Shown here: positions 33,701-42,999 of the stretch, in pieces | Position numbering within the stretch: position 1 is the first letter of the stretch | Layout: each line of letters begins with the position of its first letter | Origin: Isoetes taiwanensis | Taxonomy: Eukaryota; Streptophyta; Lycopodiopsida; Isoetales; Isoetaceae | Assembly (NCBI GenBank): GCA_021234155.1 | Contig: JAJEKV010000097.1 | Coordinates: forward strand, 2,457,477 to 2,521,476 | Reading direction: 5' to 3' | Length of the DNA stretch: 64,000 bases | The notes under the pieces: model-generated | Told to the model about the DNA's origin: nothing | Databases searched by the model: none | The model's input: the letters and a program-made list of their open reading frames with translations, nothing else | Program-made: the position numbers and the translations under genes

Positions 33701-35745
33701 TCACTTGAATTCTCTATCTTAACCCTTCAATTCTATCTCCTCATCTTGGATTTTAGTCTTTCATCTTCTTCAACTTAAATTTGGTATTTATTTTCTTTTT
33801 CATTTCTCTTTTTGTAAGATTCTAAGTATTGTTCAACAACCTCAATGTAGTGATTTTCAACAAACCCAAAATAAATGTTTAATTTAGAGCAACCTTTCAC
33901 AAAGAAGATTATGTATTTCACTCTTAAACTTAACATCTAAGCTCAATGTTCCTTCTCAAAAGCTAAAGCTAAAACTAAACTTCATTTAAATCCAAGATTT
34001 AAGATAGGCTCTCTATCCTTTTGGTGTAGATCACTATGTTTAGTACCCCAACCCCATCATATTATGGGTTGTTTTGTTGCAATTCCAAGCTTCTACATAT
34101 CTACCCTTTTTATTTATTAAAATTTGGTATAATAAGGCACTATTTTAAGACTCCCCTAAAAAATATACCCGAGATGTGAGAAAATTGTTCAACAAATTAT
34201 CCCAACTTGGTATTTCTCTTTAGTAAATTGTCCTTGTTTCCTTTTTTTTTTTTTTTTTCCTTTTCACCATTTTTGAAATGGTTTTTAAGCAATTAGTTTA
34301 ATTAAAGGGTAGTATAATTGCACAAAGTTTGTGAGAGGTTTAACGTTTTAAGCAATTAGTTTAAGCAATTATACTACCTTATGCATCTCAATCCCATGTC
34401 CCTAATAAACCACACAAACATCTTCGAAACCTAAGGCAATATTTAACATCAGTTATCCATAGACGAATAACTGTGCCCTTCGTGCATTCGTTTTTTGGAA
34501 TCTAAGGCAACATTTAACATCCATTATTCCTAGATGAATAATGGTGCCCTTCACCATCTTGTAAGAAATAAGCATTCTAAGAAATATGGCTATTATGAAA
34601 TATTATAACTTCTAACATATTTAATCCAAAAAAGGTCACGAAAGACTTTACCACCTAAAAGGCAACAAAAAAGGGAGCAAGCTGCACTTACTTGAAGGAT
34701 TCCGCACCATCTAATCTTGTGCATATCAACTCCATATGTTAAATCATTTGGTGCATGGGAATATCCGCCTAGAGAGAAGGAAAAAATTACTAACAAAAGA
34801 AGTTTAATGTACGAGAATTCTATTTTAACTTATCTTTTAGACCTAAAGGATACCATTTGGGATATGATATTGACAGGGATATAATAATGGATCTAGAAAG
34901 ACAAATGAAGACAGAGAAAGGACAAAAAAGGACTAAAATGTAAGCAACCTTGAAGAATGAGGCCCCACAACACCAGCTTGATGGTTCGAATCACAACCTT
35001 CTTCACAGCAGCTCCTCTATTAGCAATCCTCTACAAAAGGAGATTCAATCTGTGTCAAATGCTACGAATGCCCTCACCCTTATCGCTGAGGGACCAGAGT
35101 TTTTCAACTCCAGCTATAATTTAACTGTCTTCAAGCTTTTATGTTCTATTTAACCCTTTGATTAATATAACTGATTGATTCTCCCTGGTAAAAAAGGTCT
35201 TTTGTACCATACTCACGCACATTCCATCCATCTGGGAAACCAATTCGGGACTTATAATCTTCGCAAACAAATACATGCAGACTACTTTCAAAAAAAAAGT
35301 CAGTCCGTAACTTCAGTTATGATCTTGGCAAAGCAATTCATGCAGCCGACTTTCAAAGAAAAACTCGGTTTAGCTTCGACTTATAAATCTAGCCAAAGAA
35401 TTCGCAGAGTCTACCTTCAAAGCCAGGGCTATGGCAACTCCGACGATGAAAAGGAAAAACGGCATGACAAGATCCGCAAGAGTACATCCATTCCAGGGCG
35501 AGTGGCTAATTCGAGGCCATTCGCCGCCTGCATCGTCTACCAGAACCATAGTCTGCAGAATGAGAGGCCTAAATTAGAAGAGACAAAAAGAAGACCAAAA
35601 TGAGACAAATTTCATGTATTTTTGCAGACTTAACCGCGATGGTGAGGCCCCGGAAGACATCCAGTGTTATAACACGTTTCGTACTGAGCTCCGCCTTAGT
35701 TTGAAGCTGTGGATCCTCCATTAAGGTCGTCTCCGGCTCTGCCAT
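21847..35745 (-). CDS. HGSNAT-like transmembrane acetyltransferase, 12 exons, unit 1
   Basis: Twelve exons join in phase on the minus strand with GT-AG introns: 35745-35635, 35552-35415, 35030-34949, 34768-34692, 25534-25419, 24912-24813, 24743-24627, 24137-24046, 23495-23429, 23360-23279, 22767-22676 and 21990-21847. They total 1218 bp, or 406 codons, from the ATG at 35745. The protein matches plant heparan-alpha-glucosaminide N-acetyltransferase-like proteins (DUF1624/DUF5009 type). Diagnostic segments are [110 protein letters not shown] and [16 protein letters not shown]. His54 in SHSPWNG stands where human HGSNAT has its catalytic His (from memory). Several hydrophobic segments indicate a polytopic membrane protein. 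The C-terminal 35-50 residues (last exon) were not found. The intron between exons 4 and 5 is 9.16 kb and full of transposon remnants. All twelve exons are open. Its substrate in plants is unknown to me. Confidence 0.9.
27063..27246. repeat. (TATC)n microsatellite, two arrays, unit 1
   Basis: Two arrays of the tetranucleotide CTAT, about 68 and 78 bp, are separated by 38 bp containing AGAATCAAGAGAATGCAA. The same phrase stands just left of the first array, so array plus flank is itself duplicated. The long YLSI-repeat open frames it creates are not genes. Confidence 0.95.
27247..27650. other. Low-copy spacer between microsatellite and gypsy fossil
   Basis: A 109-codon plus-strand frame from 27253 is matched in unit 2 (53153-53455), with the same start but a different end. 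It has no recognisable domain, and its G-run near 27525 changes length between copies. I treat it as non-coding. Confidence 0.4.
27650..30480 (+). mobile_element. Ty3/gypsy fossil with inverted partial copy, unit 1
   Basis: On the plus strand the order is a gag-like region (27,660-28,600), an aspartic-protease-like region (28,630-29,068, with [14 protein letters not shown]) and a reverse transcriptase N-terminal half (29,459-29,850, with [39 protein letters not shown] and [15 protein letters not shown]). From about 29,855 the same RT sequence returns on the opposite strand, going back as far as the sequence upstream of RT, near 30,480. The second half of RT, RNase H, integrase and both LTRs are not seen. 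It is an old, broken element with several breaks. It sits in intron 4 of the HGSNAT-like gene. Confidence 0.9.
30690..30722. repeat. Poly-T tract
   Basis: A T run of more than 30 bases. The counterpart in unit 2 is shorter and interrupted (about 56483-56506). It may be the A-tail of a minus-strand retroposon, but no body could be assigned. Confidence 0.6.
30855..30912. repeat. CACCATGG minisatellite
   Basis: GGACGCACCATGGCA occurs twice, and CACCATGG units follow in tandem. Unit 1 has one more CACCATGG unit than unit 2 (56640-56690). It is non-coding. Confidence 0.7.
31740..33430 (+). mobile_element. LINE remnant B, unit 1 (RT and zinc knuckle)
   Basis: The plus-strand frames follow the same ORF2 order as LINE remnant [16 protein letters not shown] (about 31,870), motif A as [13 protein letters not shown] (about 31,945), [20 protein letters not shown] (about 32,098), [33 protein letters not shown] (about 32,407), [15 protein letters not shown], and a C-terminal zinc-knuckle-like [16 protein letters not shown] (about 33,200). 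After the stop near 33,421 an A-rich tail follows (CATAAAAAAATAAAAA), as expected for a LINE 3' end. It is broken by several stops and frame changes and is 5'-truncated. The FADD motif is not evident. It belongs to the same family as remnant A but is a diverged subfamily on the opposite strand. Confidence 0.75.
33431..34290. other. AT-rich non-coding part of intron 4
   Basis: Several homopolymer T runs and repeated words such as CCTTGAAAACTCTTGAAGG. No open frame of note. The matching region of unit 2 (59165-59940) is among the most divergent stretches between the copies. Confidence 0.45.
34306..34384. repeat. Inverted repeat (hairpin) around GGTAGTATAATTGC
   Basis: GGTAGTATAATTGC at about 34,310 and its exact reverse complement GCAATTATACTACC at about 34,366 enclose about 40 bases. 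The pair is kept in unit 2 (about 59,976-60,033). It is a possible small foldback element. Confidence 0.7.
34425..34566. repeat. Two tandem ~70 bp repeats, each a hairpin
   Basis: Both repeats contain TTTAACATC followed by an imperfect palindrome (CAGTTATCC...GAATAACTG and CCATTATTC...GAATAATGG) and GTGCCCTTC. They are conserved at 60,105-60,222 in unit 2. The paired changes keep each stem complementary. Confidence 0.7.
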
Positions 35746-36890
35746 TTCTGTAGAACTGGGCTATGGCTACGGCGCCTTTTTCTTCCCTATAAGTCCATCT
35801 GGGCCCTTGGTCCCACTACATATGCCAATCTCAGCCTAATAGGTAAGGGGTGCCCCCTCCTCCACCCACCTTTCTTAAACAGAAAAGAAGATTAAAATCT
35901 CAGGTCTATTAATGGGCACTTGTGAGCCAATGAAGGCCGTGAAAAGCATTTAATGATCCATTGAAAGTCTTTTAAGAGTCCATTGAAGGGCATTTGGTGT
36001 CTATTGGGGTCAAAAAAACTTAAAATGCTTCATAGCGAGGGTTGCAATTCCATTTAGTACCAATTGAAAGCGAAATTTTATTGTGTTATGTCAAAATAGG
36101 TGATTAAAACAATTAAACTCATCATAATATAATTTTACCATTAAGTGGGCTTTATGGGCACCTCCCTAGAAAAAGTCTTGCACGGGAGGGTTGCCCTCCA
36201 TTGAGTTCGCATGTTTTTATTTTGTTATTTGGTATCAAAGATGTCAACATGCAATAAAAAGCTTGTTGATATGCCCGGAAAGGCATGTAGATTGTCGTCC
36301 TTCATGAATGCTTGTTGATATACCAAATTGTCGTTCTTGTAACAAAATGTATGGGCTTACTTAATTACTATGAAGTTATTAGTACTTTCTGTTTTCTTCT
36401 TAGTTATATTAATTAACCTCCACAACTTGTGAAATTTGAGCGCTTCTAGATTATGGAAACGAATCCTTTATGTCTATACCATTTAAGAAGGCCCGATATT
36501 AAACAAAGAAGATCCATCACATTAAAAAATATTCTGCCTTTTCATTCAATAGCAACATGCCACATGGCAACTTTCTAATCCGTGAATGTCTATGAACTTT
36601 CTAACAGAGAATGTCTATATGAAGTTCATTTGGTATGTGCGAGGAACTTCTCCCGGCTGTTGTAATAGCTTTTTAATAATTCGAAACTTTTATCTAGTAT
36701 TCCGAAGCTTTGCCCAAGATTTCAAGTATTTTTGAGCAATTCTACAGCAACAGAAATTTCCTAACTAACTATTCTATTCCATTCTATTCTATTATATTCT
36801 TCTATTTGATGTCTAGATGTACATGGAAAAATACCCACATTTTGCCTATGGGTAAATTTATATTGGTGGTGTATAAAAAGCAACCGACAT
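35746..36890. promoter_or_regulatory. Intergenic region between two divergent genes, unit 1
   Basis: The HGSNAT-like ATG (minus, 35745) and the first coding sequence of the unrecognised plus-strand gene (about 36,900) point away from each other, so this ~1.1 kb should hold both promoters and 5' UTRs. A tandem repeat with CTTGTTGATAT is present at 36,260-36,325. I see no clear TATA box that I would assign. The counterpart in unit 2 is 61457-62800. Confidence 0.4.
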
Positions 36891-36893
36891 CGG

Positions 36894-38216
36894 GTGTTTG
36901 ACGGTGTCAAGGATTTTCATCGTGGACGGCCGGCACTCACAATCGTTTTTCACTCCCCGCCATTTTTTCCCAACCTCCTCCTGAATCCGCTGATCTCGGA
37001 TCAATTTTGGAGGATCTACCATTGTTTGTCCAAGTCGGCCGATCCCCATGTAGCAATCGGGTGGTGCTTGAATTTGCAATTAGCGGCAAATTTTCCAAAG
37101 CCCTCGTTTGTTTGGCGTAATGCAACTCTTCCTTTTCTTTGCAGATGTTTTCCAATGCAAGCCAATTGGGAAGGCGCATTCTTCCGGCCATTTCTAAGAA
37201 TGGAACAAGATTTGATCCCGATAATTTCATCAGTCCGGTTGCATAATCTTGTAGAGCAATCCCAGCAATTTAAGCACTTGTGTGGTCGGGTGGCCTCCAA
37301 AATTGGTGAGAATACTTATAATGAGCCTTTTTGCAAATGTTCCGATGTTCCGAACAATCTTTTTGGCTATGAATACATTCGGTGTAATCGTAGTTCAATA
37401 ATCAGCCCTTCTTGGGCTATTGAATTTGGTTACATTATTGATTTGCTCTTAATTTGCGTAAGATGAGAAAGATACCTGATTTTCACCATATGATGCTACA
37501 AAGTCTTGAATCTGCAGAAGACATTCAAGAACAAAGACATGGAGGACCAAGTTGAGCGGTCATTGCTTTCATTTGCAATAAAATTTATTGCTTAATTTTT
37601 CTAAGTTTTACAATGCGTAACTGGAAGAGAGGAAGAAGAGGATTTCTTGTCCATGAAGACATCCAAGATTGGTGCAGAGGACATCCAAGATTGGCGCAGA
37701 GGACATCCAAGACCATTACGTGTGACAAAATTGAAGCAGGTTATTGGTGTCAGATCACCTCCTTTGTGCTCAAGCTATGTGCACCGTGCTTTATTTTCAT
37801 AACCCGTTGTTATTTGCGCATCCGCAAAGACAAGAAAATTTGTTAATCTATAGGAAAATCGATAATGTAGAAAAAGGCTGCAGAGAGCAAGAAAAAGAGC
37901 AAGGAGGCTGAATTGTTAGAAGATGACAAGGTTCGAAGATGTTTTGAGCAAGAGAAGGAAACAAATAAATGTCCAAATTGATTGCGTAACATGCTAATAA
38001 GGTATGTGGAAAACTCCGTGCTGGAGAGGAAAGAAGTTCTTCAAAAAGTCGCAAGATGTCGCTTAATTTGAAATGTTGAAATTGAAAGAAGTAGGGACAA
38101 TGACTAAGATTGTCAACAACTTTGAGGGAATTCTCTTTGCAAAGCATAAGTATGCCGTGTCGACCGATGTTACAAAGAAGGGACCTCACCATATATATGT
38201 CAAGAAATTGCACTAA
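36894..38216 (+). pseudogene. Unrecognised coiled-coil gene, unit 1 copy (disrupted)
   Basis: Counterpart of the gene at 62806-64000, and the only copy here that shows the 3' end. Blocks FPMQANWEGAF, the Asp/Glu-rich repeats and a basic helix are recognisable. The final part runs FEMLKLKEVGTMTKIVNNFE and ends KGPHHIYVKKLH with TAA at 38214-38216. In this copy the first acceptor reads TTTGCGT instead of TTTGCAG and several codons are shifted, nearly always where unit 2 has CAG or CTG. I therefore think the gene may be intact in the plant and the sequence faulty. The function is unknown. It is transcribed divergently from the HGSNAT-like gene. Confidence 0.5.
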
Positions 38217-38636
38217 TATGTAGCATAATAACCAGGGTTTTCTTTTGTGTTTTTGTAACGCTTTTACAAAGGTTTTCCTAAGATTTCAGGATTCAATGGA
38301 TGTAATAATGCTGCACATCTAGAGTTTTTCACCATTTCTTAGTCGCTGATTTAGCTCTTTTTTCCAATGGTCCAACATCCGTTGGCTCACAACAAAAGCT
38401 TCCCTTTTTTATTTTAGGGTCGAACATGCACAACAATGATTCTCGTCTATAGCCGGTTTTGCACCGGTTTTGCAAGCGAGCCAGCAATGCGGCTGACAAT
38501 CACAATTCTCATTTCTTTTTCGGCCCCAAGCCGCACGCTTTTCAAAGGTCTCTTTACCTAAATCGCCATGATGCTATGAAGAGGTTTCTTAGCGATCTAA
38601 CTTTGGCCCTGCGATGGATTTCGTAATTGATGAAAA

Positions 38637-38735
38637 AAAACAGACAAGAATCTGGAAGAAATTACTCACAAGATTTATTTTGATGTGGAAATCAATGGGA
38701 AGGCAAATCGTGGTTATGGGGCTCTATGGTCGCAG
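38637..38735 (+). pseudogene. Cyclophilin (peptidyl-prolyl isomerase) N-terminal fragment
   Basis: The frame reads NLEEITHKIYFDVEINGK and then, one frame over, IVVMGLYG. This matches the start of secretory-pathway cyclophilins such as plant CYP20-type proteins (EVTHKVYFDVEIDGK...GRVVMGLFG). Upstream there is a Lys-rich KKTDK, as often follows the signal peptide in that family. A short frame change lies between INGK and IVVMG, where the family has Pro-Ala-Gly-Arg. The rest of the isomerase domain does not follow, so this is either one exon of a gene with the others out of reach, or a decayed fragment. It lies 420 bp after the unrecognised gene, on the same strand. Confidence 0.5.
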
Positions 38736-38899
38736 GTCGAGACCGGGCCACTTTATTTATGCGTCGTTAGGGATTCAGCATCTCCGGATTTATTTCCAAA
38801 TGTGGTTTTCATTCCCTGGTGAAGTTTTTTTTGATCAAATGTGTCGGATCCTCAGATTTTCTATCATCTTCTTCCTCAACCCAAACTCAAAGTGGAGCT

Positions 38900-40190
38900 C
38901 CCAAAAGTACCGTTAGAATTGCCCAGCGGTGGAGAGCTTCCCCTCAAACATACTTTTTGTTCATTTGCTCGAAATTATTGAGGCGGGTTTTACTAAATTT
39001 AACCGCGTTCTAACCCTTAGCGTTCGCCTATATTCTTACCCAAAGCTCCATCTTTGCGTGTGCTTGATTTCGGTGCTTGTATAATTGCATTGCATGTAGA
39101 TAAGAACCCCAAAGTTTCCTCCCATGCATCATCATGCGGCAAGTCTTAGGCATAAAGTAGTAGTGATTTCTTATTGGGAGCTTCCAAAGGAGTTAATCAG
39201 TGAATGCAAGCCTACGGATTGTGGGATCAATACCACTTTTGTGGCACATGTGTATGATTACGATGTAGAAAGCTTGTCCAGCGCAATAACACAAACAACA
39301 AATGTAGTGATGGTGGGATGATCCGGTGGAAGGAAATTTGCGTCGGTTATGGTACCAAAACAAAGTGCATGAACTATTACATAAAAATGCATGAACTTGG
39401 GCGATAGAGAAGGTGCTTTGATATTAATACATGGGCGCTTGTGTAAAAATCTCCATGTATCTTCTTCCCTAAAGAGACAGGCTTGACTTTGGTAACAACC
39501 TTCGCTCCCTCCCTTACCGTTTGTCTATATTCTTACCCAAAACTCCATCTTGCGTGCTTGATTTCGTTGCTTGTATAGTTGCATTGCATGTAGATAAGAA
39601 CCTAAAAGTTCCTCCTCCGACATCATGCAAGAAGAGGCTTAGGTATAAAGTAGTAGTGATTTCTTATTGGGAAGCTTCCAAAGGAGCACTATGAATGCAA
39701 GCCTCTCGATTGTGATCACCGTGATACCACTTTTGTGGCACATGTGCATGATTTCGATGTAGAAAGTCGGGCCCAGCGCCAAATGGCACAAACAAATGTA
39801 GTGATGGTGGGATGATGTGGAAGAAATTTGCGTAATGGTTATGGTGCCAAAACAAGACATACAGGCGGTTTAAAAAATCTACCATGTATCTTCTTCTAAA
39901 GAAGACGGGCTTGACTTGTGGTAACCGGCAGCCTCGATCCCACCGTTATGATCGGTGAAGGAAATTTGGTTAATGGTACCAAAAATATTGCAATGAACTA
40001 TTAAATCAAATGTATGAACTTGGAGCAGATAGAGAAGGTGCTTTGATATTAATACGGGGCAGTTTGCGGGCAAAAAATCTCACATGTATCTTCTTCTAAA
40101 GGAGACTGCTTGACAAGTCACTCATGAATACACAGGGCGGAGAGATATTATATTTTATAATCCAGCCACTATCACGCATGGAAATGTTGG
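38900..40190 (+). pseudogene. Two to three tandem copies of an unrecognised coding segment
   Basis: A ~490 bp segment is repeated: 39,010-39,480, 39,515-39,905 and a partial third near 39,905-40,130. The first two copies encode matching peptides in pieces (LPKAPS..LDFGACIIALHVDKN versus LPKTPS..LDFVACIVALHVDKN, then YKVVVISYWE, TTFVAHVYDYDVES versus TTFVAHVHDFDVES, both ending NVVMVG before a stop). Copies with different DNA but the same protein suggest past selection. Frame changes are frequent. I do not recognise the family. It is unpaired in this window because unit 2 ends before it. Confidence 0.4.
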
Positions 40191-41380
40191 ATTAGAGGGT
40201 CTATTCCCAGAATTGTATTATCTCATTTATGGTGATTACTTTACAATTCTATTGCTTCTCTTTTAGAGAAATTTTACCTGAGTATTTGGTATATATTTTT
40301 TCCTACTACCTCCATATGGTTCTAGCTTTGCATATTCTCTCGCCTCACCTAAATTTGAACAATGAGACTAGTGATGGTTTCTATAAGTTGCTATTTTCAA
40401 TAACTCAATAAATTTCTAAATAAAATGCTTTTATAGCATATATAATTATATTACATTATGCTTTGATATTATAGTTAGTCATGTTTCATTTCTCTATATT
40501 CCCTTTTTTTTTCTTAATGCATCATAACACATAACACATGTTTTAGATGTCTTTTATATTCTCACGTCTGTTTTTTAATGGTCCGGCGGAAAAAAAAATT
40601 TTAGTATAATAACCAACACATAACTACCATTGACATTAATAAATATAACCATTGATCCAACACATTTAAATTAAAATCCCCTAAACCCCCTTTGGTTTGG
40701 TGCATATTCACACGTGGGTGACGAGGGGCGTCGGTAGAGCCCTCATAATTGCTTTTTTTTACGCATCACGAAATCAACACCATATAAGTATTCCTAGGTT
40801 TGAAATCTTATAGTATTTTTGCGAATCTTGTTATATTTGTATAGCAAATCTTTGTACTTGCATACCCCACAAACCAGGAACTTTTACGTCACGGTGCAGA
40901 AGATATGTTACCAGCTAGTGCTCGTGAGAAGGAAAACAAAGAAAATTGGTGATGGCCCATGGTCAATGTTTAAAAAGAAAACCAGATCCCCGATAAACTA
41001 AGCGAGAAAACAAATAAATTAGTAACCGACATTTGACTTTTTCGTGACCAAGTTTCACCATGCAAGAAACATGTTATTAAGATTAGGCTTGGTAAAGGAA
41101 ACAAGATAATGCATGCTCTTCACTCACCGGAGGAAACCGGAGGTTATTTTATTTTTGTTTGACATTTATCATTTCATTTCTTCACAATGCTAACTCTTTT
41201 TGTTGTTATAATGCGATTGCACTTTTTATGCAAGATTTCAAGAGAATATCCAAAATTTGAAGTATCTTTCATCATTTTCGTGCACTAAAACCTCCATTCG
41301 CTAAAAAAGCAAAGGATAGAGAAACTTGTCGTTGTGTGTACCACATGAGGTTTTGACTATATGTCGACAAGCACTAAAAC
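40190..41380. other. AT-rich stretch, no gene seen
   Basis: Short frames of about 60 codons at 40229-40411 and 40819-41001 have no protein-like composition. I see no repeat family. Confidence 0.45.
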
Positions 41381-41459
41381 AAAATTAAAATTTTGATAGA
41401 AATATTCATGGTGCCGACCGCAGCTTGTACTTGTCTCCGTCTTTGGACGTCGGATCCAA

Positions 41460-42075
41460 TGTGAAGCAAATGCAATGACCTACAAATCATCAAGTGATTT
41501 GTGGAGGTCAATTGTATGTGCTAAGATGCTGCGCATGAGTGGTATGCTCATGACCTATGTTGTTGAAATGCACAACACATGGCCTTCTAAGTTACCTATG
41601 TGTCCTAAAGAATTGAAAGCAAGAGTTCGGGGCATTTGGTAGAATGGAAAACCTTTGACAGGCATGCAAACTCCATTAAGTTTTTCATGTGTGGTAGTCT
41701 TAAACTTATTTTGTGGCTGTACTTTTTTCTTCCCGTGCTTGAATCAAAGAAAAAGGTTGATGGCAAAAGGTGGGACAAAAATTAGTTCCAAAGCCAATTG
41801 AAGCTTGTATACAAGACCGCCAACAAATAGATGTCATCTTTATGCCAAAAACATTGTGATTGAATTCATTTTCCCATAACTATAGAGGCAAGGTGGCAAA
41901 CAAAGCAATTTTAGAATGTCTAGGCACTTTCCCTAAAAACACCGTGGTATCGGGCCATAGATTTTCTTTGAAAACCATACCTTCAAAATCCAGAAATCCA
42001 AAGCTTGCATTGGAGAAATGGATTGCACAATACTTGTGCACACCGATTCTGAGCATGCAACAGAGAGGTTGAAGA
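41460..42075 (+). other. Short coding-like frames before the unit 2 border
   Basis: From about 41,478 a 56-codon plus-strand frame (MTYKSSSDLWRSIVCAKMLR, later KLPMCPKELKARVRGIW) and from 41860 a 70-codon frame (with RFSLKTIPSKSRNPKLALEK) have protein-like composition. They could be fragments of a transposase or a host gene; I cannot name either. The duplication border follows within 10-25 bp. Confidence 0.25.
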
Positions 42076-42999
42076 GAAATCTACATGTCATCTCTTGTTC
42101 TAGGGGCATAAAATCCACGCTCAAAGGATTTGAAGCAATTAAACGCTTTTTAAGTAAACAAATATGCAATTTTTAATTTACTTTTCTAGTTTTATATCTC
42201 CTTTGTTTCCAACACTGGCTTAGCTTACAGGTGGAGCACGCACAATATAGCCTAGAAATGTGAAAGTTGATTCAGGGTTGCGAAGGTGTTGAGCAGTATT
42301 CCTGCCTCTTCAACATGAGCTTCAACACTTTGGTTCCGAAGGCTTCCTTTCAAGGTACAAAGATGATAAGAAAGCTTAAAATTGAGTAGGGATAGTAACC
42401 CAAGAAGGTGAAGGGTTTTCGGAAACCCGGAAAGAACTACAGAATAAGTGCTAGGTAGGCAAATCTGCCTATATAGGTAGAAAAAAGTAGTGCCTAAAAA
42501 ACAAATAAATCCTATGAAGCAGGGGATTGATTAGATTTGCCAGCCAGTTATTTATACCAGCCAGAGGCCTGATGGTGCGCTTGAATGTCAGACGGTCCAT
42601 TAAATGTCTGCTGGTTCTGCTTATTCGCTTCGCCAACGGATTACTATCCTATCTATGGGAAGGCCTTCTGCAATGCATACTACCTTAGATTTCAAACCGT
42701 GCCATATTCATCGCTTGAATTATGCGCCAAAAAGAGACATGTGAGTAACCCATGCCATGGTGCTGCGTTGAAGATGATGAGAAAAGCAAAAGATTGCAAA
42801 AGCGAACAGAAGAATATGATTTTATCGCCCACGAGACCAACCGCCTATGGGACCCAAGTACGAGAGAGCAAAGAAAGGATACTACCAGATTAAAACCCTG
42901 CCCCGAAGGGTTTTCGGGAAAACCTTAGTAGCACAATACGCCGTATTACCTACGCGGCGGCTACATAATCACAAGTATAGCCGAGGTTACCGCCTGACA

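Larger units (their letters stand above)
25535..34691 (-). other. 9.16 kb intron 4 of the HGSNAT-like gene
   Basis: Bounded by donor GTAAGT after GILQ (34692) and acceptor TTACAG before RIAFAYF (25534), both in phase 0. It contains, from right to left on the minus strand, non-coding AT-rich DNA with small hairpins, LINE remnant B, a short CACCATGG repeat, a gypsy fossil with an inverted partial copy, a (TATC)n microsatellite and unassigned sequence. The mobile elements lie on the plus strand, opposite to the gene. Confidence 0.85.
16117..42082. repeat. Tandem duplication unit 1 (~25.9 kb)
   Basis: From TGTTCTAGGGGCATAAAATC at about 16124 onward, the sequence matches unit 2 from about 42097 onward, with offsets of 25,772-25,920 bp that shift only through small indels. 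The sequences left of the two borders differ, so the left border is sharp. If the copies are adjacent, unit 1 ends near 42082. Its last ~4 kb (38087-42082) has no partner because unit 2 runs off the window. The repeated set includes two LINE remnants, one gypsy fossil, the HGSNAT-like gene and an unrecognised divergent gene. Confidence 0.85.
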
